Program-made: the position numbers and the translations under genes
The notes under the pieces: generated by a model
The model's database searches: none
What the model was told of the DNA's origin: nothing
The model's input: the letters and a program-made list of their open reading frames with translations, nothing else
From: Streptomyces coeruleorubidus
Lineage (GTDB): Bacteria > Actinomycetota > Actinomycetes > Streptomycetales > Streptomycetaceae
Direction: 5' to 3'
DNA: 64,000 bases
Assembly: GCF_028885415.1 (NCBI RefSeq)
Contig: NZ_CP118527.1
Span: forward strand, 434,001-498,000
Shown: positions 9,155 to 17,816 of the stretch, in pieces
Position numbering within the stretch: position 1 is the first letter of the stretch
Layout of the letters: each line of letters opens with the position of its first letter

Positions 9155-9610
9155 CGCGCGCCCCCTCTCACCGGCACGGCCCCGGAAGGGTCTTTTGCAT
9201 CCGTTTTACCCACATCGCGAAGATCGCTACTCCTGAAATCCGCCACAGACTCGCCGAGCCGGAGTCGCCACCGTCGGCAATAGATGTCCGGTGAACGGAT
9301 CCCCGCTCCCGGATAACGGTCCGATATCGCTCGCTGGCACTTTCGGAAGTGACTGAAGGTTATGTGACATGCATCACTAAAGAGTCAGTAAAGACCGTGG
9401 TAGAACTGCCCAACTCCGCAGGTGGCACCGCTTATCGCCGCAGCGCGGAGCGGTCGGCATGCACGGGCAGCACGACCAGGGCGTTCACGGTCCGCGTCCA
9501 TGGACCGCGTGCCCAGTGTCACCGATCGGACAACGACGTTCGTTCAGAGACCACACACCAGCCGGCGGCATTCCCCCGTGTCCCGGTCCAGCACCATCGA
9601 GGTAGCCACC
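9155..9610. other. Divergent intergenic region with Crp-like box
   Basis: About 455 bp between the divergent NfeD and symporter genes, less GC-rich than the surroundings around 9200-9420. Apart from the Crp-like palindrome at 9363-9378 and a TAGAACT-type -10-like sequence near 9400, nothing else is evident. Open frames here lack ribosome sites. Confidence 0.45.
9363..9378. promoter_or_regulatory. Crp/Fnr-family binding site, TGTGA-N6-TCACT
   Basis: TGTGACATGCATCACT matches the classic Crp consensus TGTGA-N6-TCACA except at the last base. Streptomyces encodes a Crp homolog with similar preference. It sits about 235-250 bp before the symporter start, in an AT-richer promoter region, so it probably controls that gene; the distance to NfeD is about 210 bp. 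Confidence 0.5.
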
Positions 9611-11148
9611 GTGTCACTCGACTCCATGACCGAGTCCGTCGACGAAGCCGTCAGCGAGTTCTTCGAACCCATAGCCAAGTGGCTGGGAGAAGTCGTCTTC
9701 TACGCCGTTCCCGTCGGCGGAACGGACCTTCCTCTCATCGTCGCCTGGCTCGTTGTCGCCGGCCTGGTCTTCACCGGCTGGTTCGGGTTCGTCCAGCTCC
9801 GCAAGTTCAGACTCGCCGTCGACGTGGTGCGCGGGAAGTACGACGAAAAGGGGTCGGCCGGTGAGGTCAACCACTTCCAGGCGCTGACCGCCGCCGTCTC
9901 CGGCACGGTCGGCCTCGGGAACATCGCCGGTGTGGCCGTCGCCGTCTCCATCGGTGGCCGGGCGCGACGTTCTGGATGATCCTGTGCGGTCTGCTCGGCA
10001 TGGCGTCCAAGTTCGTCGAGGTCACCCTCGGCGTGAAGTACCGCGAGGTGCACGCCGACGGCACCGTCTCCGGCGGCCCGATGCACTACCTGCCCAAGGG
10101 CCTCGCCGACCGCTTCGGCGCGGGCGGCAAGAAGCTCGGCAAGGTCCTCGCGGTCCTCGCCTCCTTCATGATCCTGTTCTTCGGCCTGTTCGGCGGCAAC
10201 CTCTTCCAGGTCAACCAGTCGTACGAGCAGCTGGTCTCCGTCACCGGCGGCGAGGACGGCGCGATGGGCTCCTCCGCCGGCGCGCTGTTCTTCGGCATCC
10301 TCGTCGCCGCGCTCGTCGGCATCGTGCTGCTCGGCGGCATCCGCTCCATCGCCAACGTCACGAGCAAGCTCGTGCCCGCCATGGCGGGCATCTACATCGC
10401 GGCCTGCCTGGTCGTCATCCTGGTGCACGTCACCGATGTTCCGGCCGCCATCGGCACGATCATCGAAGGCGCCTTCAACCCCGAGGGTGTCGCCGGCGGT
10501 GTGCTCGGCGCACTGATCATCGGCTTCAAGCGGGCCGCGTTCTCCAACGAGGCGGGCCTGGGCTCCGCGCCGATCGCCCACTCCGCGGTGAAGACGAAGC
10601 ACCCCGCCAGCGAGGGCCTGGTCGCCCTGCTGGAGCCGTTCATCGACACCGTCGTCATCTGCACGATGACCGCGCTGACCATCGTCATCGCCAACCCGGC
10701 CAGCTGGGCCGAGGCCCGCAAGGACCCCGACTCCATCGGCGGCGTCACGATCACCTCCGACGCCTTCGCGACGGTCCTGCCCTGGTTCCCGTACATCCTC
10801 ACCGTCGCGGTGCTGCTGTTCGCCATCTCCACCGTGCTGACCTGGGGTTACTACGGCCTCAAGGCGTGGACCCACCTCTTCGGTCGCAGCAGGGCCAGCG
10901 AGCTGACGTACAAGGTCGTCTACACCCTGTTCGCCATCACCGGTTCGCTGCTGACGCTCCAGACCCTCATCGACATGGCCGACGCGGTGCTCTTCATGCT
11001 CGCCGTCATCAACATCATCGGCCTGTACCTCCTCGCCCCCGTCGTCAAGCGCGAGCTCAACTCCTTCCTGGAGTTCGTCCGCGCCCGCGACGCCGGTGAG
11101 ATCACCGATGATGACGAAGACCAGGAGTCGGCGAAGACCACCGTCTGA
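9611..11148 (+). CDS. Sodium:alanine symporter (AGCS) family protein, one frameshift
   Basis: Na+- or H+-coupled amino acid (alanine/glycine) importer, about 512 residues. Signature segments are GTVGLGNIAGVAVA, the TM stretch with GMASKFVEVTLGVKYRE, and FKRAAFSNEAGLGSAPIAHSAV. GTG 9611 is used as start; ATG 9626 is an alternative. One C is missing at about 9957-9960: GGPGATFWM is expected but the frame shifts after SIGG. The acidic tail ITDDDEDQESAKTTV is cytoplasmic. A Crp-like site lies upstream, and a strong hairpin at 11211-11249 ends transcription. Confidence 0.9.
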
Positions 11149-11210
11149 GCGCTCCCGCGGCCCGGCTCCCGAGCGAAGCGAGATGGGGCCCCCGACCGAA
11201 GGCTGGGGGA

Positions 11211-11249
11211 GGGTCCGTACACACCTCGCGCCTTGGTGTGTACGGACCC
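11211..11249 (+). terminator. Rho-independent terminator after the symporter gene
   Basis: A perfect 15-bp stem, GGGTCCGTACACACC (11211-11225) with its complement (11235-11249), and a 9-nt loop, 62 bp after the symporter stop. As often in Streptomyces there is no clean U-tract. Confidence 0.8.
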
Positions 11250-11324
11250 GCTCCTTGTGTATCGAGGCAGGTGAAACGGCATCTGGCGTGATCAGGAGTG
11301 GACGGTTAGGGTGTTTGGAACGCG

Positions 11325-11384
11325 TCAGCGGTCCGCCCGGAGCGGGCGCCGCACGCGGGGTGTGCCGGGAAGTCTGGTCGGCGT
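11325..11384 (+). ncRNA. Structured leader element upstream of nhaA (copy A)
   Basis: The core GTGCCG / loop GGAAGTCTGGT / CGGCGT (11362-11384) folds as a 6-bp stem with an 11-nt loop. It is preceded by TCAGCGGT (11325-11332) and by an extra hairpin CGCCCG-GAG-CGGGCG. A near-identical core (24 nt, one mismatch) lies 40 nt before the unrelated CPA antiporter at 21985-22039. Between core and gene, GGGGC (11389-11393) can pair with GCCCC (11412-11416), which abuts the GGAGG at 11417-11421, giving a possible ribosome-site switch. Candidate cation- or pH-sensing leader; ligand unknown. Confidence 0.55.
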
Positions 11385-11429
11385 CGAAGGGGCGTATGCC
11401 CTCATGCCGATGCCCCGGAGGTCCTTGTG

Positions 11430-12745
11430 ATGGCTGCCGCCCCGCGCGAGCATTCCACCTTCCTCGGCCTGCTGCCATGGCCGGAGCGGTCGGCGTGGCC
11501 CAGGCCCTACGGACGGAGACCGTCGGCGGACTGGTCCTGCTGGCGGCGGCCGTGGTGGCGCTGGTGTGGGCGAACAGCCCGTGGAGCGGGACCTACGAGG
11601 AGATCCGCGACTTCCACTTCGGCATCGGCGCGATCGGTCTCGACCTGTCGGTCGAGCACTGGACCGCCGACGGGTTGCTCACCATCTTCTTCCTGGTGGC
11701 GGGAATCGAGCTCAAACGCGAGCTCGTCGTGGGTTCGCTGCGTACGCCCGCCACGGCCGCGCTGCCGGTGGTCGCCGCGCTGAGCGGCATGGCGGTGCCG
11801 GCCGCCGTGTACGCGGCGACCGCCACGGTCGGCGGGGGCAGCCTGGAGGGCTGGGCCGTGCCCATGGCCACCGACATCGCCTTCGCCCTCGCGGTCCTGG
11901 CCGTCCTGAGCACCCACCTGCCGTCCGCCCTCCGCGCCTTCCTGCTCACCCTCGCCGTCGTCGACGACCTCGGTGCGATCCTCGTCATCGCGGTCTTCTT
12001 CACCAGTGATCTGAACCTCGTCGCCCTGGCCGGAGCGCTGGCCGGGCTTGTCGTCTTCTACGTACTCCAGCGCTACCGCGTGCGCGGTTGGTGGTGGTAC
12101 GTGCCGCTCGGCATCACCACCTGGACCCTGATGTACAACGGCGGCGTCCACGCCACCGTCGCCGGGGTGGCCATGGGCCTCATCCTGCGCACCACCCGCG
12201 ACAAGGGCGAGAAGGCCTCCCCTGCCGAGCGGACTTCTCATCTGCTGCACCCGGTCTCGGCGGGGGTGGCCGTACCGCTCTTCGCTCTCTTCGCCGCGGG
12301 CGTCGCGGTCTCCACCGGGGCACTGGGTGAGGTGTTCACCCAGCCGGAGCCGCTGGGGGTGGTGCTGGGCCTGGTCGCCGGAAAGACCCTGGGCATCCTG
12401 GCGGGCACCTACCTGGCCGCGCGTTTCACCCGGGCCCGCCTCAACCCCGACCTGGCCTGGGCCGATGTGTTCGCCCTGGCGGTGCTCGCCGGGATCGGTT
12501 TCACTGTTGCCCTGCTGATCGGCGAACTGGCCTTCCCCGACCCGGCCGATGCCGAGCTCATCAAGGCCGCCGTGCTGCTCGGCTCACTCGTCGCCGCGTT
12601 TGTGGCGGCACTGCTGGTCAAGCGCCGCAACGGGGTCTACCGCCGTCTGTGGGAGGAGGAGACACGCGATGACGACGCCGACGGCATCCCCGACATCTAC
12701 CAGCGGACCGGCCCTTGGCCCGCCGACGCCACGGGTGACCGCTGA
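11430..12745 (+). CDS. nhaA: Na+/H+ antiporter NhaA, one frameshift
   Basis: Exports Na+ (or Li+) in exchange for protons. About 438 residues. Landmarks are TVGGLVLLAAAVVALVWANSPW (helix 1), FFLVAGIELKRELVVG, the unwound-helix region PMATDIAFALAVLAVL with the ion-binding VVDDLGAILVIAVFF, and GKTLGILAGTYLA. GGAGG at 11417-11421 supports ATG 11430. One C is missing near 11492-11494 (RSAVAQALRTETV expected). The tail (about 400-438, DDDADGIPDIYQRTGP) is hydrophilic. The preceding structured leader probably controls translation. Confidence 0.9.
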
Positions 12746-12763
12746 CATGGCCCGCGCCGCCTC

Positions 12764-13033
12764 GTGAACGGCGCCGGGTCGCTCCTGCCCGTGCTCGTCG
12801 TGGTCGCCGCGCTGATGATCAGGGCCGCGATCGGCGAGCTGCGCCGGCCGGGCAGCGTCCGCCGGCAGTGGGCGTGCGCGACGAGCGGGCCTGCCGTGGC
12901 CGCCGGGCTCGTGGCGGCCGTGGCCGTCGCCGTGACGGGCTGGTCCCAGGCCGGGGCGGTGACCTTGGCATGGGCAGCGCTGGCCGGCGCGCTCGTCGCG
13001 TTCCTCGTGGGCCGTCCGACGAACAGGCCCTGA
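12764..13033 (+). CDS. Small predicted membrane protein
   Basis: An 89-residue reading frame with GTG start, 18 bp after the nhaA stop. Hydrophobic stretches at about 6-22 (LLPVLVVVAALMIRAAI) and 42-82 (AVAAGLVAAVAVAVTGW, AVTLAWAALAGALVAFLVG) suggest two or three helices, with a basic linker between. Probably co-transcribed with nhaA. No family recognised; ribosome site unclear, so the start is uncertain. Confidence 0.5.
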   Translation: MNGAGSLLPVLVVVAALMIRAAIGELRRPGSVRRQWACATSGPAVAAGLVAAVAVAVTGWSQAGAVTLAWAALAGALVAFLVGRPTNRP

Positions 13034-13047
13034 CGCCCCCGCCCTCG

Positions 13048-14258
13048 TCAGACCGCGGCGATGCCCTCCATGCCGGACTCGTCGAAGGCGGGCAGGCCCT
13101 CGGCCGTGGTGACCTTGGTGAGAGCGCCGTCGGCCTCGACGCGGAAGCCGTCGACGGTGCCCGAGACGGCGTTCTGGACGTAGACGAACTTCTCGTCCTC
13201 CGTCACGGCGAGGTCGATCACGCCCTGGGACTTGGCGGAGGGCGGAGTGGCGATGCCCACCCCGTTGGTCAGGCTCAGCGTGCCCTGCTTGTCCATGCGA
13301 TAGCCGGTGACGGTGGAGTTGCCGGTGTTGCCACCGTAGAAGTAGTTGCCCGCGCGCTCCAGCCAGCACAGGGTCTCCTGGCCGTTGGCGAGCGGCTCCT
13401 GGAGGACCTTCAGCCTTCCGTCACGCTTCACCTGGTACGTGGTGACCGTGGACTTCTCCGCCTCGGCGACCATCATCCGCTTCCCGCTCCGGTCGAAGCT
13501 GATCGCGAACGGAACACCGCCCGCGGAGTCGTTGACGACGGGCTGCGCGACGGCCGGCAGACCGTCTCGCTTCATCGGGAAGACCTCGACGGTGTTGTTG
13601 CCCTTCGTCGTGACCACCAGGTTGCGTCCGTCCGGAGTGAACTCGACCTCGCCCGGCGAGGTGTCGAAACGCGGTATCTCCTCGTTGTCCAGGCCCAGGG
13701 AACGGTGGGATCCCTTCAGCGGCTTGAGCCCTTCACCGGTGATCCGGAAGCCCTGGACGCTGCCCTCGCCACCCGCGTTCATGACGTACGCGGCCTTGCC
13801 GTGCACCGCGATACTGGCGGGGAACTCCCCACCGGATGCCACGACTTGCCGGTCCTTGAGCCGCTGCCCCTCGGCACGGAACGACGTCACCGTGTTGCTG
13901 CCCGCGTTGACCGCCAGCAGCCTCCCGAGGCGTCGTCGTAGACGAGCGAGCCCTGCGAGGCCAACGAGTCGGTGGGGGCGTCGACCTGGTCACCGCCCTT
14001 GCCGCCGGTCCCGTAGGTCCCCGCGGGTTTCAGGCTGCCGTCGTCACCCCGCGCGAAGGCGTGGATGGTGTTGCCGTCCAACTCGTTGCCCTGGACGAAG
14101 ACGGCGTGGACGGCCCCGGCTGCGGTACCGGAGTACTGACCGGCCGAGGCCAGGGAGACAGCCACCGTGGCCGCTCCGGCGATGGCGAGGGCCCCGCCGC
14201 CGAACAGGATGCGCCGTGTCCTGGGCTTGGCTCGGTGACCCCTGCGGCTGCTGTGCAT
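13048..14258 (-). CDS. Secreted seven-bladed beta-propeller (lactonase-fold) protein, one frameshift
   Basis: About 403 residues. The N-terminal RILFGGGALAIAGAATVAVSLASAG is a signal peptide. The rest consists of propeller blades of the 6-phosphogluconolactonase-like type (VVASGGEFPASIAVHGKAAYVMNAG, EVEFTPDGRNLVVTTKGNNTVEVF, PFAISFDRSGKRMMVAEA, DLAVTEDEKFVYVQNAVSGTVDGF). One base is missing near 13924-13926, between YDDASG and RLLAVNAGSNTV. An extracellular location makes the cytoplasmic pentose-phosphate reaction unlikely. Role unknown. Its stop is 14 bp from the convergent small membrane gene. Confidence 0.75.
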
Positions 14259-14315
14259 GTTCAGTGCGTGTTTCTGATCCCAGGTCTGAGTAGTCTGGAG
14301 TCCTACGCTGGCCCG

Positions 14316-14627
14316 GTGTCCGAAGACGCCGGACGGGCCGGGGAGAGGATCTGCCGGGGTTGTGGTGAACGGCTGAGGCCGGATGCCCGCCCCAGGGCGG
14401 AGTTCTGCTCGTCGGCCTGTCGTGCCAGGCAGTGGCGGAAGGAACGTCGGCTGCGGAGGCTTCTGGCGGCGGCCCAGAGTGGCGCTGGCGAGGCGGAGTG
14501 CCCGGAGTGCGGGGCCCGGTGGGTGGTCGGTGTCGACCGCCGGTCGGATGCCATGTACTGCTCGACGCGGTGCAAGGTGAGGGCCTGGAGGCGCCGGAAG
14601 GAACCGTACGGCGAACGGTCACAGTAA
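14316..14627 (+). CDS. Double zinc-ribbon protein
   Basis: A 103-residue basic protein with two treble-clef-like zinc sites: CRGCGE...FCSSACRARQWRKERR near residues 13-42 and CPECGARW...YCSTRCKVRAWRRRK near 65-95, both CxxC...CxxxC. GTG at 14316 begins VSEDAGRAGERICRGCG; earlier in-frame starts give low-complexity sequence antisense to the propeller gene. A nucleic-acid-binding role is likely from the fold and basic tails. It is 168 bp upstream of the RacO/RacP-like pair. Confidence 0.65.
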   Translation: MSEDAGRAGERICRGCGERLRPDARPRAEFCSSACRARQWRKERRLRRLLAAAQSGAGEAECPECGARWVVGVDRRSDAMYCSTRCKVRAWRRRKEPYGERSQ

Positions 14628-14659
14628 CCGCTGAGCGAACGCATCCTGAGTCCAACTCC

Positions 14660-14686
14660 GGTCACCATCCGGTCATTTAAGGTCAT
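14660..14686. promoter_or_regulatory. Three GGTCAY direct repeats upstream of the RacO-like gene
   Basis: GGTCAC (14660), GGTCAT (14671) and GGTCAT (14681) are spaced 11 and 10 bp, one helical turn each, about 110-135 bp before the RacO-like ATG. An AT-richer stretch (TTGTGATCATAGGATTACGG) follows. Phased repeats suggest cooperative protein binding. Confidence 0.4.
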
Positions 14687-14794
14687 TCGTTGTGATCATA
14701 GGATTACGGACTGACTCTCGGCTTGGAAGCGGGCCCTGACCCGTCGCGGTCCTAAGTGCCGTGCCCCGGCCCGCAGTTGGTGGTGAGAGACACC

Positions 14795-15796
14795 ATGACC
14801 GAGGAGACCGAGAAGGTCGGAAACGTCAGCCAGTCCCGCTACGAGGAGATCGTGGCCGAGCTGCGGGCCGTGGTCGAGCAGCAGACGCGCGGGCAGTTCA
14901 CGATCGGCGATGGCGCTCTGGAGATCGAGCCGATGCGGCAGCGGGGCGGGCTCGTCGGGGAAACGCCCTGGACGGTCGAGCAGTCGCTGAAGCGGCTCGC
15001 CGACGACATCGGGCTGAGCGTGACCACGGTGAAGACCACGAGGTGGGTGGCCTCGCGCTGGCCGAAGGAACACCGGCAGCCGAAGATCGCGTCCTACACG
15101 GTCCACCGGACCCTGGCGAACATCGACGACGAGGCCGAGCGGTTCGCGGCGATTCTGACGCCGCCGGATGGCAAGGCGAGGTGGACCACGGACGACGCGA
15201 GCCGGCGGGTGGGGCAGCAGGTCGAGACGCCGATCACGCCGCAGGAGAAGGTCACCGCGATCCATTCGCTGGCCCGGGACGAGGAGGTCGCGGCGGCGGC
15301 GACCACCGATTTCCTGAAGCGTCCGCAGGTCGCGGCCAAAGTGTCGGCGGACGACAAGGTCCGGGTGGTGGAGGAGTTCACGCGGGACGAGTCGGTCGCG
15401 GCGACGGCCGCGACCAGCCTGCTGCGCAGGCCGGACGTCGCGTTCAGGGCGATGAGTGACGACACCGCCCGGTTCCAGGTCAACCATGCCCAGAACGAGC
15501 GCAACCGGCAATCCCGCGAGGACTTCGACCGCACCAGTCCAGTCGCCCCGGCCGTGAGGAACATCGAGCGGAGCATGGAGTTCCTGGACCTGGTCACCGC
15601 CTTCCACTCCTTCGTCGCGGCGGCTGGCCGGATTGTCCCCTCGTTGCGCAACCACACGTTCAACGACGACGAGCGCACGATCGTGCACGAGAACGTGGCC
15701 CGCTTGCGGGCGACGCTCGACTGGGTGGAAATGGCCGTGGACACCGGAAAGGTCGACGTCGATGATGAGCTGGCCCGTCTGCTGAAGGGCGAGTAG
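14795..15796 (+). CDS. RacO-like / DUF6192-type protein
   Basis: A 333-residue soluble protein. MTEETEKVGNVSQSRYEEIVAELRAVVEQQTRGQFTIGDGALEIEPMR leads into a probable helix-turn-helix (SLKRLADDIGLSVTTVKTTRWVASRWP, about 65-95). Repeats of a DEEVAAAATTDFLKRPQVAAKV type follow (about 165-225), then a helical C-terminus. It resembles Streptomyces proteins annotated RacO; I know of no characterised function. The repeats and HTH recall ParB-like or accessory regulators, which is inference only. The next gene starts 3 bp after its stop, forming an operon ended by the hairpin at 16222-16256. Confidence 0.6.
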   Translation: MTEETEKVGNVSQSRYEEIVAELRAVVEQQTRGQFTIGDGALEIEPMRQRGGLVGETPWTVEQSLKRLADDIGLSVTTVKTTRWVASRWPKEHRQPKIASYTVHRTLANIDDEAERFAAILTPPDGKARWTTDDASRRVGQQVETPITPQEKVTAIHSLARDEEVAAAATTDFLKRPQVAAKVSADDKVRVVEEFTRDESVAATAATSLLRRPDVAFRAMSDDTARFQVNHAQNERNRQSREDFDRTSPVAPAVRNIERSMEFLDLVTAFHSFVAAAGRIVPSLRNHTFNDDERTIVHENVARLRATLDWVEMAVDTGKVDVDDELARLLKGE

Positions 15797-15798
15797 GA

Positions 15799-16218
15799 AT
15801 GGCCCGTGCCTCGCGGCGACGGGGCGATGCGGCCAGACGCCACGCGGACACCGTCCGGTTCGTGCTGTTCGAGGCCAGACCCGCCGGCCTTGAGTTCCCT
15901 CAGCTGGTACGCGCCAGCGACCTGACCCCCAGCCAGGTCCGTTCCGGGCTTGCCGCGCTGAAGGACCAGGCCGCGGAGAAGGGCTGGCCCCCGCTGACCT
16001 GGAACAGGGCGACGGGCTATCAGCTCGGCGCCGAGCGGGACGTGCTGGAGGCATACGAACGGGCGGTGCTCAGGGAGAAGCTGACCGAGTTCCGCCGGTT
16101 CATCACCGGCACCGTCGGCCCGCACGCCGCCGCCCACCCGGGCGACAAGTGGGTCAAGCACATCGTCGCCCAGCTCAACTCCATCGAGTCCACCCTCGAC
16201 CTCATCAACAGCTCCTGA
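15799..16218 (+). CDS. RacP-like winged-helix protein
   Basis: A 139-residue protein, second gene of the RacO-like operon. Residues 15-75 (TVRFVLFEARPAGLEFPQLVRASDLTPSQVRSGLAALKDQAAEKGWPPLTWNRATGYQL) fit a winged helix: helix, recognition helix, beta wing. A C-terminal helical tail follows. It resembles Streptomyces RacP annotations. Probably a DNA-binding partner of the upstream gene product; function unknown. Confidence 0.6.
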   Translation: MARASRRRGDAARRHADTVRFVLFEARPAGLEFPQLVRASDLTPSQVRSGLAALKDQAAEKGWPPLTWNRATGYQLGAERDVLEAYERAVLREKLTEFRRFITGTVGPHAAAHPGDKWVKHIVAQLNSIESTLDLINSS

Positions 16219-16221
16219 CCT

Positions 16222-16256
16222 GCGGCGGTCCGCCCGGACGGCAGGCGGACCGCCGC
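16222..16256 (+). terminator. Terminator of the RacO/RacP-like operon
   Basis: A perfect 13-bp inverted repeat, GCGGCGGTCCGCC (16222-16234) with its complement (16244-16256), and a 9-nt loop, starting 4 bp after the RacP-like stop. Confidence 0.8.
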
Positions 16257-16276
16257 ACAGCCCGAAGGCTCTCGCT

Positions 16277-17125
16277 ATGCGTTCTCGCCGCTATCCCTCG
16301 GACACCACGAACGCCGAATGGGCCCTGCTCGAACCGCTGTTGCCCACCCCGGCCTGCGAGACCTCGGCCGGCGGCAGGCCGGAGAAGCATCCCCGCCGCG
16401 AGATCGTCGATGGCATTCGCTACGTCGTGGACACGGGCTGCAAGTGGCGGGCTCTGCCCGCCGACTTCCCGCCCTGGCGCACGGTCTGGGGGTTCATGGC
16501 CCGCTGGGCCGCCGCCGGGATCGTCGGCCAGATCCGTGACCAGCTCGCCGGCCGGATCCGCCGGGACATGGGCAAAGGCCCCCGGGCGGTCGCCACCGTG
16601 ATCGACTCCCAGAGCGTCAAGGCCGCGGAAACCGTCTCCAAGGCCACCCGCGGCTACGACGCGGGCAAGAAGATCAACGGCCGCAAGCGCCACCTGGTAG
16701 TCGACACCCGCGGCCTGCCCCTCATGGTCATGGTCACCCCTGCCGACCTGCACGACGCCGCAGCCGCGAAGGAAGTCCTCTTCCGCCTCCGCCTCATGCA
16801 CCCCGAGATCACGATCGTCTGGGCCGACTCCGCCTACGCCGGCAAGCTCATCGACTGGGCAAAACAGCACCTCAACCTCACGATCAAGCCCGTCAGCCGA
16901 CCCAAGGACGCCTCCGGCTTCATCGTGCTCCCACGTCGTTGGGTCGTCGAACGCAGCCTCGCGTGGATGATGCACGCCCGCCGACATGCCCGGGACTATG
17001 AACGGCTCGTCCAGCACTCCGAAACTTTGATCACCTGGGCCGCCATCACCCTCATGACCAGGCGACTTGCCCGCAAAGGCGCCACCCCCAGCTGGCCGAG
17101 GAAACCGGCAGCGGCCGACGGCTGA
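16277..17125 (+). mobile_element. IS5-family transposase gene (insertion sequence)
   Basis: A 282-residue DDE transposase with N-terminal DUF4096-type domain (WALLEPLLPTP...GRPEKHPRREIVDGIRYVVDTGCKWRALPADFPPW). Catalytic residues are D110 (VIDSQSVKAA), D184 (VWADSAYAG) and E225 (RRWVVERSLAW), followed by the IS5-type RHARDYERL. The frame is intact, so it may be active. I could not find convincing terminal inverted repeats or a target duplication. The left side abuts the RacP terminator and the right side runs into a broken minus-strand gene. Confidence 0.85.
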
Positions 17126-17660
17126 CCGCCCCCACTCCTCTTCTTCCTCCGCGTCGCCGATCGCAACGCGGAGGTCGTGCATGCTCCGCAGGGCCTTGCT
17201 AACGGCCCGCCTCAGCCCGTCCGAGGGCCCGCCGGACGCCTTCCACGTCCACGGTCTGGAAGTGAAGGAGGGCGCCGAACGTGTCCGCGGCGACCACCAC
17301 GGCCATCGACGCTGCCGACTGCCCAGGGAAGGTCTCGTCCTGATCGAGTCCCAGGGGTAGTACCCCCGTGCGATGCAGCCGATTGACCAGCACGTTGGCC
17401 GACAGCGCGGAGTCTGGACCACCTCCTCGATCCATCCCAGCAGCACTTGGCCTTCTTCCTCTGCGCTGTCCAGCGAAGGCGCGGCGGTGATGTCCAGTTC
17501 GGTCTGGGCCAGCAGAGCACCGAGCAGCGGTCGGCGGTCCTCCTCCTGCGGGCCCTCGGGCCGCACCTCGGGATCAAAGAGCGGAGTGGGACCAGGCAGC
17601 ACAAGTGCGGGCCACCATCGAGAGGTTCCTCGCCACCCTGAAGATGCAACAGCAGGGCGG
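17126..17660 (-). pseudogene. Broken gene of unknown family next to the IS
   Basis: Protein-like minus-strand segments in alternating frames: EGPQEEDRRPLLGALLAQTELDITAAPSLDSAEEEGQVLLGWIEEVVQ, then SALSANVLVNRLHRTGVLPLGLDQDETFPGQSAASMAVVVAADTFGALLHFQTVDVEGVRRAL, then RRAVSKALRSMHDLRVAIGDAEEEEEW. Shifts lie near 17405-17420 and 17205-17225; each looks like one missing base. Reading is cut at the IS boundary near 17126 and no continuation exists on the far side of the IS. Probably the 5' part of a gene truncated by the insertion. No family recognised. Confidence 0.45.
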
Positions 17661-17741
17661 GGATCGCGAACCCCGGCGGCGGGGGACAGCCGTCTTCCTC
17701 CCTTTCTGATCGTTCAGGGACAGGGCCGGGTGGGAAACGGA

Positions 17742-17776
17742 GGAGCTCCCCGCCACAGCCAATGGCGGGGAGCTCC
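17742..17776 (-). terminator. Terminator of the NucA/NucB nuclease gene
   Basis: A perfect 13-bp stem, GGAGCTCCCCGCC (17742-17754) with its complement (17764-17776), and a 9-nt loop, 41 bp beyond the nuclease stop codon. Confidence 0.75.
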
Positions 17777-17816
17777 AGGGCTGTCCTGTACCTACCGCTG
17801 GACGGCTTGCGCGCTT

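Noticed and set aside
11361..11384. Resemblance of GGGAAGTCTGGT to part of a cobalamin riboswitch
   Set aside because: The B12-box and the other conserved cobalamin elements are absent, and both downstream genes are cation antiporters.
16257..17180. Terminal inverted repeats and target duplication of the IS5 element
   Set aside because: No convincing matching ends were found by eye on the two flanks.
16205..17602. A 465-codon minus-strand frame spanning the IS
   Set aside because: Most of it is antisense to the transposase; only the segment past 17126 looks protein-like and is reported as a broken gene.
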